The notes beneath the pieces are model-generated. The model made no database searches. It worked only from the letters and a program-made list of their open reading frames with translations, and had not been told where the DNA came from. This document shows positions 18,043-27,462 of a DNA stretch of 64,000 bases, in pieces. A program made the position numbers and the translations under genes. Source of the stretch: Terriglobales bacterium (GTDB lineage Bacteria > Acidobacteriota > Terriglobia > Terriglobales > Acidobacteriaceae); contig DASRFG010000026.1 of NCBI GenBank assembly GCA_035651655.1, positions 48,499-112,498 on the forward strand, written 5' to 3'. Numbering within the stretch: the stretch's first letter is position 1; the number at the start of each line of letters is the position of its first letter.

Positions 18043-18849
18043 TTAGACATAAAACTCTCCCCGGCAGACCAGCCGTACCGGGCCCCGCAAGAACACGCGC
18101 TCTTCCCAGCGAACCGTCTGTGTCCCGCCCGGGGTGTGCACTCTGACGGGCGACTGGGCATGCCCGGCAGAGATTGCCGCAACTGCCGACGCACAAGAGC
18201 CGGTGCCGGACGACTGTGTCTCTCCCACTCCGCGCTCAAAAAAGCGCGCCTGCAGATCGCCGTTCTTACCAAGCTTCACCAATTCAACGTTAATCCCATA
18301 CTTGAAGTCATGATGTTTCCCGATCTCCGCCGCTTCGCCCTGCCATCCGGGCGCAAACTCCTGCACGAACACTGCGAAGTGAGGATTTCCCATTGAGACC
18401 GGAATTCCCCGCACTTCGCGAAAGGCGAGTTTAATGGGAAATTCGTCGCCTACTTGCGGCTCGCCCATATCAATTTCAAATTCAAACTCGCAGCCCTTGT
18501 GACTCACCAGAGTGCAGGCCTTCAGGCCCGCTCCTGTACGGATCAGCATCTTTTCTTTTTGCTGCTCAGCCGCGAGGTAGGCTGCAACGCAGCGCGTGCC
18601 ATTCCCCGATATCTCGGCTTCCGAGCCGTCAGCATTAAACAGCCGCGCGCGCACATCAGCATCGGTCGCGGGAAAGAGCCACTCTATGCCGTCCGCACCC
18701 ACCCCGTTATGGCGATCGCAAAGGCGCCGGCTTAGGGCCGCGAGATCGGGACGGGCATGCATGCCATCAATCACCAGAAAATCATTTCCGCAGGCGCTGG
18801 CTTTAACGAATGGAATGGCAGCATTCAGGCTATCAGGGGAAGAACTCAT
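18043..18849 (-). CDS. dapF: diaminopimelate epimerase family protein with both catalytic cysteines replaced by serine
   Basis: The 268-residue sequence has the full DapF double-fold pattern: FVKASACGNDFLVID, FNADGSEAEISGNGTRC, GNPHFAV and FERGVGETQSSGTGSC. Known DapF uses two cysteines as acid and base, one in CGNG and one in ACGSG. Here both are serine (Ser81 and Ser214), while substrate-binding positions (Asn in FNADGS, Asn in GNPH, Arg in FERG) are kept. A serine pair should be a poor acid/base, so it may be a variant epimerase, act on another substrate, or be inactive. It overlaps the mgtC-like gene by four bases and is followed by ldcA and mpl, which suggests a role with murein peptides. 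The gene symbol is by homology only. Confidence 0.8.
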   Translation of the reverse strand: MSSSPDSLNAAIPFVKASACGNDFLVIDGMHARPDLAALSRRLCDRHNGVGADGIEWLFPATDADVRARLFNADGSEAEISGNGTRCVAAYLAAEQQKEKMLIRTGAGLKACTLVSHKGCEFEFEIDMGEPQVGDEFPIKLAFREVRGIPVSMGNPHFAVFVQEFAPGWQGEAAEIGKHHDFKYGINVELVKLGKNGDLQARFFERGVGETQSSGTGSCASAVAAISAGHAQSPVRVHTPGGTQTVRWEERVFLRGPVRLVCRGEFYV

Positions 18850-19550
18850 TCGCGCTCAGCCGTCCCCAACCATTCGACGCCACGGAATAAGGTTGATTCC
18901 CGCAGGCGCTGTAACACCCGTTGGTGTTCGCTCCTCTCAGCCTCGATAGAGAATTGCACCCGCACCTGATTGTTCATGCGCGTGATATTGACCGATGACA
19001 TGCTCTGATTTTCATCCTGCAAGATCTGGTTCAATTCGGCGATGACGTTTTCCGCGCTCTCTCCAATGACGCTATAGCTCGTGAACGAGCCCTTACCCTG
19101 GAACTTTGATTCCAGGCGTCCAAGCGTGTACAGGGCGAGCAAAATCACCAGGGTCGCGAAAACAGCAGGCAGATACAGTCCTGCGCCCACCGCCATTCCC
19201 ACCGATGCAACTACGAACAGGGTGGCGGCCGACGTGAGTCCCACTACCGAACCGCGGGAGTGCAGAATGGAGCCGGCGCCGATGAAACCGATTCCGGGAA
19301 TGATCTGGGCCGCGATGCGAGTGTGGTCGCCGGGATATTGATTGGCCAACTCAAAAGAAAGAATGGTGAAGAACGCCGACCCGAAACAGATGAACATGTT
19401 GGTGCGCAGTCCGGAAGGTTTGTGTGCGATTTCCCGCTCTAAGCCGATGACTCCGCCCAGTATCGCCGCGAGAATCAGGCGCATGATGGTCTGCGCCACG
19501 ATGGCAGCCATGTCCATCCTCGGGCCGAAGATCTCCCACAATCTGCGCAT
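18846..19550 (-). CDS. MgtC/SapB family membrane protein
   Basis: The 234-residue protein has about four or five N-terminal membrane segments with the family motif LGGVIGLEREIAHKPSGLRT and GIGFIGAGSIL, then a C-terminal soluble domain (about 150-234) of ACT-like pattern. MgtC relatives affect magnesium homeostasis and acid or virulence responses; their exact activity is unsettled. It is the first gene of the overlapping operon that continues with the dapF-like gene (ATGA overlap). The link between MgtC and murein recycling is not explained by known biology. Confidence 0.88.
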   Translation of the reverse strand: MRRLWEIFGPRMDMAAIVAQTIMRLILAAILGGVIGLEREIAHKPSGLRTNMFICFGSAFFTILSFELANQYPGDHTRIAAQIIPGIGFIGAGSILHSRGSVVGLTSAATLFVVASVGMAVGAGLYLPAVFATLVILLALYTLGRLESKFQGKGSFTSYSVIGESAENVIAELNQILQDENQSMSSVNITRMNNQVRVQFSIEAERSEHQRVLQRLRESTLFRGVEWLGTAERE

Positions 19551-19649
19551 ATTCTGAGCTTGGGCTGGATTTTAACATCGGCTGTTGCCGACTCTCTGAC
19601 TTCCCGCGGAACTGAGGTAACGGGCAAGGTACCGTTCGAGTTGCCAACG

Positions 19650-21362
19650 TCAGCGGATAAGCTGCCGGGTGCGATAGATGGTTGCCCGAGGTTGGCCAGT
19701 GGTTTGGATAACTACCAGCGCTGGAAGATGATGCTCCTGGGCCGACTTGGCCACCGGGTCATTGTCAAAAGCAACAGCGAAATCAGCGTAGCGGTTCGGG
19801 GCCTGCAACGCGCGTTGCCACATCCCTTCCTTCCCCCACTGCCTGGGATCGCCGTGATTGCCTTCCTGAATCACACGCCCGAGCGGAATGCCGGCGTCCT
19901 GCAGCGCGCCTCCGTGGTCGCCGATGTACATCAGCAGAGTGGAAGATGGTGGTAACCGAACCAGCTCTTTCGCTAATGACTTCTCGAACCCAATTCTGGT
20001 GCGGGAGTTCGCAATCGCTTCTCTTAAGCAGACCGGCTGCGCACGCCAGATCAGGGCGTTGCTCAAAGCCAGCAGGGCAAAACCCGTAAACGGAACGGCC
20101 ACTTTCCAGCGGCGGGACTGCACTCGAGTAACCAGGAAGTAGAGTGTCACCGCTGAGAATACTGCGATGGCCGGAAGTAATTGCAGTCCGTAGCGGAGGT
20201 TGTAATACGAAAATGGCCACCACGTCGGCACAAAAACCGGCACGCCGCCATAGGCAATCGAGAGCGCGTAAAAGGGCAGCGGCAACCATAGCAGCAGCCA
20301 AATACTGAGGCTCCGAATTGCAGACACGGCAAGCAAAGTACCCGCCGCCGCCAGCACAAGCCAGAATTTCGACCAATTCCCTTCCCCTATATCTAATTCG
20401 ACGGACTTTATGAAATAGGTTGTTGCCACTCGGATATTTTGATAACCAGGATGGTGAGGCTCGCCTCGGCTTTCAGTTTTCTGCTCGATCGCACGTGCCG
20501 AATAGGGACCATTCACAAAATCGAGCGCGTTGCCGTAAATAGCAGCGTTATAGGCCAACCAGAAAGCTGGAGCGGCCGCTACCAGCACCAGAAACACCAA
20601 TAATCCTCTGGGCTCCTTCGATTCCCGCTTACCCAATCGCCCTCTACCGACTACCACTGCGACTGATATGACGGCCAATGCGGAACCCAGGAACCAGCCG
20701 TCGTAGCGGGTCAGCATCGCGCCGGCGACGAATAAGCCGCACCACATTAACCAGCGGCTAGCTTGTTCTTCTCTGCCCGAATCATTTGCTCTTACTAAGC
20801 GCACGAACTCACTAAAGAAGACGAGCGCCCAAATAAACAGCGCCAAGTAGAGCGACTCAGTCATGGCCGTGCTTTGAAGGTAGATAAGGTTGGGATTGAC
20901 GCCATATAAAGCCGCCGCAAACCACGCGGCGAGATAGTGCGGGTCTCCGAGCCGCGCGGGACGAGTTCCCGGTGTGGCCGGGCCATTTCCCGGCCGAGTT
21001 AAGGCTGCCAATCCGTCCCGCACCAGCCGGAATATGCCGACCATGCCAGCAACGTACGCGATCATGAAGGGAAAGGAAGCGCCGAAGCCCGTGTGCCAGG
21101 ACTGGTTCGAGATCACGAACGGAATAATGAGGATGTGCGGCAACGGCAGCCACACTGTGCCGAGTTGCTTCCATCCTGGAGTCAGCGAATCGAAGACACG
21201 GCGAGCAATGTTAATGTGCGCTACTGCGTCGCCATAGAGCAGGACCTGATTGTGACGGAAATAATATAGAAAACTGAACAAGGAAACGAGAACGGCAAGA
21301 ATCAAGACCGTCGAGACGTCACTCCGCTGCTCACCGGACTCGCCGCTTTTAGCCACTCTCAT
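19650..21362 (-). CDS. polytopic membrane protein resembling GT39-family glycosyltransferases
   Basis: This 570-residue protein has roughly ten to twelve membrane segments. After the first segment an acidic motif (YGDAVAHINIARR) sits in a predicted periplasmic loop, as in ArnT/PMT-type glycosyltransferases that use polyprenyl-phosphate sugars. The C-terminal 130 residues are soluble. It overlaps the upstream PfkB kinase gene by four bases (ATGA), so the two are coupled. Donor and acceptor cannot be read from the sequence. It could also be a general PMT_2-like integral membrane protein of unknown activity. Confidence 0.7.
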   Translation of the reverse strand: MRVAKSGESGEQRSDVSTVLILAVLVSLFSFLYYFRHNQVLLYGDAVAHINIARRVFDSLTPGWKQLGTVWLPLPHILIIPFVISNQSWHTGFGASFPFMIAYVAGMVGIFRLVRDGLAALTRPGNGPATPGTRPARLGDPHYLAAWFAAALYGVNPNLIYLQSTAMTESLYLALFIWALVFFSEFVRLVRANDSGREEQASRWLMWCGLFVAGAMLTRYDGWFLGSALAVISVAVVVGRGRLGKRESKEPRGLLVFLVLVAAAPAFWLAYNAAIYGNALDFVNGPYSARAIEQKTESRGEPHHPGYQNIRVATTYFIKSVELDIGEGNWSKFWLVLAAAGTLLAVSAIRSLSIWLLLWLPLPFYALSIAYGGVPVFVPTWWPFSYYNLRYGLQLLPAIAVFSAVTLYFLVTRVQSRRWKVAVPFTGFALLALSNALIWRAQPVCLREAIANSRTRIGFEKSLAKELVRLPPSSTLLMYIGDHGGALQDAGIPLGRVIQEGNHGDPRQWGKEGMWQRALQAPNRYADFAVAFDNDPVAKSAQEHHLPALVVIQTTGQPRATIYRTRQLIR

Positions 21363-22282
21363 TCCAGATGGGTGAGTTCGCGAAATGTCTGAAATCGCCC
21401 CTGAATCTCCTCACTGGTCAGGTTTTGCAGTCTCTCGGTGCCGAAGCGTTCGACGGCAAATGACCCCATCACGCCTCCGTAGAACATGGCGCGCTTGAGC
21501 ACTTCGCGGTTCAGTTCGCCTTGGGAAGCGATGTAGCCCATGAATCCTCCGGCAAAGGAGTCGCCAGCTCCGGTGGGGTCGTGAACCTCTTCAATAGGCA
21601 GGGCAGGAGCGCGGAAGGGATGCCGGCCAATTCCGAAAGCTCCTTCGCGAAAGAAAATGGTCGCCCCGTATTCGCCATGTTTAACAACCAGCGCCTGAGG
21701 ACCCATCGCCAGCACTCGCTGAGCGGCGCGCGGCAGGCTGGATTCATGGCCCAGCGCCTTAACCTCCGCGTCGTTAATCAGCAGCACGTCGAAGACCTTA
21801 ATAGTTTCCACCAGCTCTCGCGGCGTGTGGTTGATCCAATAATTCATGGTGTCGCCGCCCACCAGTTTCGCGCCGTTCATTTGCCGTCCCACATGCGCCT
21901 GGAGAGTAGGTTGTATGTTGCCCAAAAACAGAAATTCGGTGTCGCGGTAGCCGGCGGGAACCTCCGGATGAAACTGCTCGAAGACATTGAGCTCTGTCAC
22001 CAGAGTCTTGGCCTCATTGACATTGGCGCCGTACTCGCCCGCCCAGAAGAAGGTCTTGCCCTTCGCGCGCTGAATACCGCAGGTATCTACGCCGCGCCGC
22101 CGGAGAACTTGCTCGTGTTCAGAGGCAAAATCGTCGCCCACCACCGCAACGATCCGTACCTTTGTGAAATAGCTGGCTGCGAGGGCGAAGTATGTTGCCG
22201 AACCGCCGAGCACGCGCTCCACCTTACCGTAAGGCGAAGCGATGGTGTCAAAGGCGATGGAACCGACTCCAAGCACACTCAT
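21359..22282 (-). CDS. PfkB-family carbohydrate kinase
   Basis: The 307-residue ribokinase-like enzyme shows the first PfkB signature region ([16 protein letters not shown]), the sugar-binding and lid segments, and the C-terminal signature [16 protein letters not shown] with the catalytic aspartate in GAGD. It phosphorylates a sugar or nucleoside; the substrate is not evident. The ATG at 22282 overlaps the mtnP stop (ATGA), and its own stop overlaps the next gene, so it lies in a coupled trio with mtnP. The context hints at a role in methylthioribose or adenosine salvage. That is inference. Confidence 0.9.
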   Translation of the reverse strand: MSVLGVGSIAFDTIASPYGKVERVLGGSATYFALAASYFTKVRIVAVVGDDFASEHEQVLRRRGVDTCGIQRAKGKTFFWAGEYGANVNEAKTLVTELNVFEQFHPEVPAGYRDTEFLFLGNIQPTLQAHVGRQMNGAKLVGGDTMNYWINHTPRELVETIKVFDVLLINDAEVKALGHESSLPRAAQRVLAMGPQALVVKHGEYGATIFFREGAFGIGRHPFRAPALPIEEVHDPTGAGDSFAGGFMGYIASQGELNREVLKRAMFYGGVMGSFAVERFGTERLQNLTSEEIQGRFQTFRELTHLE

Positions 22283-23169
22283 TTCTGTTGACCCGCCTTG
22301 CCCTGCGAATCGAGATACTTGCCCAAAATCAGTTTTAATTTTTTGCGCGTAGCGGCGGGAATTTTGTCGCGCTCGGTTAAAATCGCGTGTGCCAGAGCAG
22401 AACCGCACTTGCATGAGCGGGTCTTAGGTGTGGCAGCTACCGCTTCGCGAACGACCTTACAGGCATTCTCTGCATTCTTCAGCAGGACAGCGACCACTTG
22501 GTCCACGGTGACCGAATCGTGCGTAGGATGCCAGCAATCGTAGTCAGTGACCATAGCCACCGTGACGTAACAAATCTCCGCCTCGCGCGCCAACTTGGCT
22601 TCCTGAAGATTGGTCATTCCGATCACGTCCATCCCCCAACTTCGATAGACCTGTGATTCGGCGCGGGTTGAGAACTGCGGCCCCTCCATGCAGAGATACG
22701 TTCCGCCTGGTTTGCCCGTCACCTTCGCTTTCTTGCAAGCAGTTTCCACGACGTGGGACATCTCTGGGCAGACTGGATCGGCCAGTGCAACATGGACCAC
22801 AACTCCGTCTCCAAAGAAGGTAGATACCCGCTTGGTAGTACGGTCGAAAAACTGGTCTGGAATGACGAAATCCAGCGGCTTGTGCTCCTCCTTCAAAGAT
22901 CCGACTGCGGAGATGGAAACTATGCGTTCCACACCCAGCTGTTTTAGGCCGTGAATATTGGCCCGGAAATTTAACTCTGTTGGCAGGATGCGGTGGCCAC
23001 GTCCATGACGCGCCAGGAATGCCACTGCCCTTCCGTCCAGCTTGCCTAAGATGTAGGCGTCTGATGGCTGGCCGAAAGGAGTATCCACACGAAGCTCTCG
23101 CGTATCGGTCAATCCCGGCATGGCATACAGGCCGCTGCCACCAATGATGCCGATTTCTGCTTCCGGCAA
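22279..23169 (-). CDS. mtnP: S-methyl-5'-thioadenosine phosphorylase
   Basis: MtnP cleaves methylthioadenosine, a by-product of polyamine and other S-adenosylmethionine-dependent reactions, to adenine and methylthioribose-1-phosphate. The 296-residue protein carries [44 protein letters not shown] and [16 protein letters not shown]. The TN pair before LQEAKLARE is characteristic of MTA phosphorylases rather than purine phosphorylases of wider range. It follows the prolyl oligopeptidase gene after 33 bp and is coupled to the PfkB kinase. A polyamine gene (pdaD) lies far away in the same window. Confidence 0.94.
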   Translation of the reverse strand: MPEAEIGIIGGSGLYAMPGLTDTRELRVDTPFGQPSDAYILGKLDGRAVAFLARHGRGHRILPTELNFRANIHGLKQLGVERIVSISAVGSLKEEHKPLDFVIPDQFFDRTTKRVSTFFGDGVVVHVALADPVCPEMSHVVETACKKAKVTGKPGGTYLCMEGPQFSTRAESQVYRSWGMDVIGMTNLQEAKLAREAEICYVTVAMVTDYDCWHPTHDSVTVDQVVAVLLKNAENACKVVREAVAATPKTRSCKCGSALAHAILTERDKIPAATRKKLKLILGKYLDSQGKAGQQK

Positions 23170-23202
23170 ATCTCCTCCTGAAGATTGAAATAAAAAGCTG
23201 GG

Positions 23203-25320
23203 CTACGGCTTCATGCCCAATTGCCACATCAAGAAACTGAGCTCGTCGGTGACGTCTTCGATCTGCTTGTTTACCGGCCTGCCTTCCGAGTGCCCCGCCT
23301 TTGTGTCGTAATGCAGCAGAACGGGATTGGACGATCCGGCCGTCGCCCACTGCATGAGGGCCGCCATCTTGCGCGCGTGCAATGGCGCCACCCGGGTATC
23401 GAAATCTCCGCTTACAAACATGATGGCTGGGTATTTTGTCGTTTTTTCGACGTGCTGATAAGGGGAATACGCGTAGATGTATTTGAACTGTTCCGGATCG
23501 GCGGCAGAGCCGTACTCCGGCACCCAAAATTTTGCCACGAGAAAATCCTGGTAGCGCAGCATGTCCAGCAGGGGGTACCCGCAAATTACAGCCTTGAACA
23601 GGTCGGGCCGCTGAGTGATCGCTGCCCCCATAAGCAGGCCGCCATTGCTGCGGCCTTCAATCGCGAGCTTGGAGGAGTTGGTGTAACGATTCGAGATCAG
23701 CCACTGGGCGGCGCTGAGGAAGTCGTCGAAGACATTTTGCTTATTGGCTTGCATGCCGGCGCGGTGCCACTTCTCGCCGAACTCGCCACCACCGCGGAGA
23801 TTGGGCACGGCAAACACCCCACCGTGCTCTGCCCACAGCACAGCGGTGGCGCTGAATTGCGGAGTGTAACTTACGTTGAAACCGCCGTACGCAGTCATCA
23901 AGGTGGGATTCGACCCGTCCAGCTTGAGACCTTTCTTGTGGAGCAGGAACATGGGTACGCGAGTCTTGTCCTTCGACTCGTACCAGACCTGCTTCAACTC
24001 GAAATTCTCGCTCTCGAGCGGAACCTTCAGGCGTGCCCATTCAGATTTCGAACTTGAGCTGAGGGCATAACGGTAGATGGTGAGTGGAACATGAAACGAG
24101 CTAAAGCCAAAGAACGCCTCATCGCCTTGCCAGTGCCCGCTGATCTCGCTGACAGTGCCGAGCGTAGGGAAATTCACCTCACCTGCAGGACGCCCATCCG
24201 CACCAAAGACCTTCACCTGAGACGTTACATCATGCAGGTAACGGACCAGCAACTTGCCCCCGGCCAGGGCGAAGCTCTCCATCACTGAATTCGTTTCCGG
24301 CACGATCTCGCGCCAGCGTTCGCGCGCCGGGTCATGCAGGTCAACTGCCAGGATGCGGCCATTCGGGGCCTTCCAGTTCGTCTGCAGGAAGATCTTGTCG
24401 CCGCCGATATTTGCCTGGAAGCGCGCGTCAATGTCTCTGACTAAAGGTTCGATCGGCGCTTTTTTCGAGAGGTCCTGATAAAAAATGTCGGTCTTATCGG
24501 CCGCCGCGCCGTACAACACCTGGATGACCAGATAACGTCCGTCTTCGGAGACATCGGCTACGGCAATGTTCTGTGGGCCGTAGCCCTTGCCGAAGATCTC
24601 GGCGTCTTGTTTCGCATCCGTGCCCAAAGCGTGGTAGCGAACGTGGGGAGCATCTTCGCCCATCATCGAGTAATACAAACCGCTCTTGTCGGGTTTGAAT
24701 GACACTCCAAAATAACGCGCTTTCGGCAGCTGGTCAGACAGGTCGCGACGCTGGCTCACATCCATCAGGTGAACTTCCATCTCGTCGGCGCCGCCGCGGC
24801 GGACGCCATACGCCAGTACGTTTCCATCTTCCGTGACGTCCAGAATGGTCACGCTGGTGGTGTGGTCGGGGCTCATGGGATGCGGATCAATGAGCACCTC
24901 ATCCTTACCCTCGGCTCCCTGCTTCATGTGGATCACGAACAGGTCCTGGTCGGCGCGCCGCTCGCGAAAGAAGTAGCGTCCATTGCGCTCGACGGGAACT
25001 TCGATATTGTCAATCTTCATCAACTGCCCCAGGCGAGCAGACAAGTGATCGCGCCCGGGTAGCCGGTCAATGATGGAATGGGTATAGCTGTTCTGCGCCT
25101 CTATCCAGGATCGCGTTTCGGGGCTGTTCTGGTCCTCAAGCCAGCGATAAGGGTCGGAAATCCGCACTCCGTGAAGGACGTCCACCACATCGTCACGCCG
25201 CGTTGGCGGCGGACCAGAAGTTTGCTCTTTGGCCTGCGAGCTAAAAGATAAAGTTAAGGACATAATTGCCAATATGGCCGCAATCTCCAGATAAACATTC
25301 CGGAACCTGCCCATGCGCAC
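23203..25320 (-). CDS. prolyl oligopeptidase (S9A), secreted
   Basis: A 705-residue serine peptidase with an N-terminal signal segment (VYLEIAAILAIMSLTLSFSSQA). A seven-bladed beta-propeller (about 70-430) precedes the alpha/beta-hydrolase domain with GGFNVSYTP, the nucleophile in GRSNGGLLMG (about 552), the aspartate in FDTRVAPLHA and the histidine in KAGHSEG. It cuts short peptides after proline, probably in the periplasm. The length is normal for the family. It is the likely first gene before mtnP, 33 bp downstream. Confidence 0.95.
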   Translation of the reverse strand: MRMGRFRNVYLEIAAILAIMSLTLSFSSQAKEQTSGPPPTRRDDVVDVLHGVRISDPYRWLEDQNSPETRSWIEAQNSYTHSIIDRLPGRDHLSARLGQLMKIDNIEVPVERNGRYFFRERRADQDLFVIHMKQGAEGKDEVLIDPHPMSPDHTTSVTILDVTEDGNVLAYGVRRGGADEMEVHLMDVSQRRDLSDQLPKARYFGVSFKPDKSGLYYSMMGEDAPHVRYHALGTDAKQDAEIFGKGYGPQNIAVADVSEDGRYLVIQVLYGAAADKTDIFYQDLSKKAPIEPLVRDIDARFQANIGGDKIFLQTNWKAPNGRILAVDLHDPARERWREIVPETNSVMESFALAGGKLLVRYLHDVTSQVKVFGADGRPAGEVNFPTLGTVSEISGHWQGDEAFFGFSSFHVPLTIYRYALSSSSKSEWARLKVPLESENFELKQVWYESKDKTRVPMFLLHKKGLKLDGSNPTLMTAYGGFNVSYTPQFSATAVLWAEHGGVFAVPNLRGGGEFGEKWHRAGMQANKQNVFDDFLSAAQWLISNRYTNSSKLAIEGRSNGGLLMGAAITQRPDLFKAVICGYPLLDMLRYQDFLVAKFWVPEYGSAADPEQFKYIYAYSPYQHVEKTTKYPAIMFVSGDFDTRVAPLHARKMAALMQWATAGSSNPVLLHYDTKAGHSEGRPVNKQIEDVTDELSFLMWQLGMKP

Positions 25321-25398
25321 CTCTGTTAAAAATCAGTGTAGATTGACGATGCGCGGCGTCGCAAACCCAGGACGCCAGAGATGCTGAGAGCAAAATCC

Positions 25399-26835
25399 CT
25401 ACTGGGCATCCGCTGCCAGCACGGCAGCACGTAGCTTCGCGGCGCTGGCTTCGTCAAAACTCTCCATTACTATCACCAGATTCTGGCGGTGCTCTACAAA
25501 GACCGGGCCTTCTTCTGTATTCCAACGAGTTGCCGTGGTCGCGGTCGCGCCCGGCATCGCCGCGGACGAAGGCGCGGTTGCAGCCTGAGGCATCTGCGCC
25601 AACGTTATGGTCTTGTATTTCTGTTTTAGGGATTTCCTATAGGCTCGCGCAAATAGCATCGCCTGCTCAGGCGTCGTCCAGCGCGAGACGTAGAGCAGCG
25701 CGAGCGAACCGGATGCTGAGCTTTTCGAATGTCCGGCGTAGTAGTATCCGCCGCGCCACTCTGGCGCGAGCGACTTTGCTGCATCCGCATCGTCAAACTG
25801 CTCGAGCATCGCCAAGACGTCAAACTCGCCGACACCACCCACATCCAGTTGTTCGTACTCTGTACCTAGCACCCGTTTCGCATCGGCTAAGGGCAGGCGA
25901 GGAAGGCGTTCTCCAGAGATATAGGCGTCCGGCTGCATGATCTGGCGCGTGTTCACCGGCGGATTGCGGAGCACTCCCGCGAACGCTGCCTGCTGACCGC
26001 CGCTCGCTAATAGCTCACGCTCAAAGTCCAGGCCATAACGATAGGGGAAAAGCAGCAGATTTTTCAGGTAAAGAGGCGCAGTGTTGAAAAGCGGCGAGCC
26101 TTCCATGACACCGGCTTTCATGGCATCGGCAATCTCTGGAACTTCGGTGGCCGTTCTGCCTGTCGGCGCCAGGATGTAATCAATCAGCACCAGCATTCCC
26201 TGGCCTTCGATCACCGCCTGCCGAGCGGCCTTTTGCTCATCCTCATCGGGCTCCCGCTGGTCGGCGCTTTTTTTCCACTCTACGGTGGGCCCATTCTTCT
26301 CCCATTTTTCAAGGTCGAAGTCCTGGTCCTGCAGGGCATGTGTGAGCTCATGGGCCAGCACCGGCTTTTGCAGGTTCGCTTCAATCCAGTCGAGCAGATT
26401 CACGGTTTTGGTCTTCGGATCGTAGTAGCCGGCTACCTGCTCCTGAAGCAGCGCGACCAGAAACGTCTTGAGATCAAAATTGCGCGGCAGCAATCCGAAC
26501 TTCTTTAGCACCTGTTCGGAGCGCTGCAAGCGTTTGGCATCCTCATCCGTCTCCAAGCGTGATTTCACATAGCTGCCGACCTGCTCGCGGTTTACCAAAG
26601 CCCGCTTTACCTCGTGCCTCAGCGCCAGGCCGGTGTCTTGGCTGGCAAACTTGAGAATTTCATCCACCGAGCGAAAGAGTTCCTTCGCTTGCTCGGCAGT
26701 GATGCGGGTTTCAGGGGCTTGGGGTACGGTCTGTGAAGCCTTGGCAGGCTCAGCGGTGGTTTGAACTGGACTCGCGGCAATGGCAAACAGAATTGGTACA
26801 AAAAGCAGAAAGCGATGGGGGAGAGACCTTACCAC
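25399..26835 (-). CDS. secreted zinc-metalloprotease-like protein (HELTH motif), acidobacterial type
   Basis: The 478-residue protein begins with a signal sequence (FLLFVPILFAIAASPVQTTA). It has a HELTH motif at residues 162-166 (LAHELTHALQDQDFD), the HExxH zinc-site pattern, preceded by GYYDPKTKTVNLLDW. The C-terminal part contains an Ala/Thr/Pro-rich linker and a small domain ending in a repeated EHRQNLVIVMESFDEASA-like block. I do not recognise a named peptidase family, and the third zinc ligand is not obvious. It starts three bases after the nuoI stop, so the two are probably co-transcribed despite no obvious link. Confidence 0.72.
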   Translation of the reverse strand: MVRSLPHRFLLFVPILFAIAASPVQTTAEPAKASQTVPQAPETRITAEQAKELFRSVDEILKFASQDTGLALRHEVKRALVNREQVGSYVKSRLETDEDAKRLQRSEQVLKKFGLLPRNFDLKTFLVALLQEQVAGYYDPKTKTVNLLDWIEANLQKPVLAHELTHALQDQDFDLEKWEKNGPTVEWKKSADQREPDEDEQKAARQAVIEGQGMLVLIDYILAPTGRTATEVPEIADAMKAGVMEGSPLFNTAPLYLKNLLLFPYRYGLDFERELLASGGQQAAFAGVLRNPPVNTRQIMQPDAYISGERLPRLPLADAKRVLGTEYEQLDVGGVGEFDVLAMLEQFDDADAAKSLAPEWRGGYYYAGHSKSSASGSLALLYVSRWTTPEQAMLFARAYRKSLKQKYKTITLAQMPQAATAPSSAAMPGATATTATRWNTEEGPVFVEHRQNLVIVMESFDEASAAKLRAAVLAADAQ

Positions 26836-26838
26836 CGA

Positions 26839-27306
26839 TTACCGGGTGTACACGGTGGGCTGCGGACCTTTTTCCAGAGTCTGGCGGTCCCAGATAGCGC
26901 CCTCACGAGTGTAGTTGGCCAGCTCGAAATCCTGAGTGAGTTCGAGGGCGTCGGTCGGGCAAGCATCTTCACATAGGCCGCAGAACATGCAGCGGCTCAG
27001 GTCGTAGGTGAAGGTGGTCAGTTCCTTGCGTCGGGTAGCTGCATTGCGCTCACTGCTGACTACAATCAGGTGCTCAGGACAGGCTAGCGCGCACAAGTCA
27101 CACGCTATGCAGAGAGTCTCATTGGTGTCCGCGTTGACATTCAGCCGCGGCGCCCCACGATAACGCTCAGCCACTTTGGGCCGTTGCAGCGGATATTGCT
27201 CGGTATAGATCTCTTTTGGATCCTGGTAGCGGAAGGTAATGGAGAGACCCTTGAGCAGGTCCACCATCAAGACGCGGCGTAGCAGGTTGGAGAATGTAAG
27301 GGCCAC
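26839..27306 (-). CDS. nuoI: NuoI-type 8Fe ferredoxin subunit
   Basis: The 155-residue protein has two [4Fe-4S] motifs, CIACDLCALACP and CMFCGLCEDACP, spaced as in the I subunit of respiratory complex I, and the NuoI-type N-terminus (MVDLLKGLSITFRYQ, PKVAERYRGAP). No other nuo gene is adjacent, so it is either a detached complex I subunit or a paralogue serving another oxidoreductase. The GTG at 27306 gives 13 extra residues before the conserved methionine at 27267; neither has a strong Shine-Dalgarno sequence. Confidence 0.85.
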   Translation of the reverse strand: MALTFSNLLRRVLMVDLLKGLSITFRYQDPKEIYTEQYPLQRPKVAERYRGAPRLNVNADTNETLCIACDLCALACPEHLIVVSSERNAATRRKELTTFTYDLSRCMFCGLCEDACPTDALELTQDFELANYTREGAIWDRQTLEKGPQPTVYTR

Positions 27307-27407
27307 GAAGCCAGTTTACCATTCCCGCCAAAATAAGAACTGCCCGAACCGCCCTCGCTTCGCCGATCTTCTGGCATCCCAAGCGTCTGCGGTTCGAGCA
27401 GTTAGCT

Positions 27408-27454
27408 GGCCCGTCGTTTAACGGGCCGGGGCCCTGACGGCATTTAAATGCCGT
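27408..27454 (-). terminator. two hairpins after the LPQTA-tailed protein gene
   Basis: The first hairpin on the minus strand is a perfect 18-bp palindrome, ACGGCATTTAAATGCCGT (27437-27454). The second has a 7-bp stem GGCCCGT/ACGGGCC (27408-27427) with a six-base loop. They lie 8-55 bases downstream of the gene's stop codon. There is no long T tract, so a termination role is likely but not certain; RNA stability is an alternative. Confidence 0.5.
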
Positions 27455-27462
27455 TTGTAGCG

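Noticed and set aside
22544-23584. 346-codon minus-strand frame overlapping mtnP and the end of the prolyl oligopeptidase
   Set aside because: It is another frame over two well-supported genes and has Arg/Gly-rich shadow-like composition.
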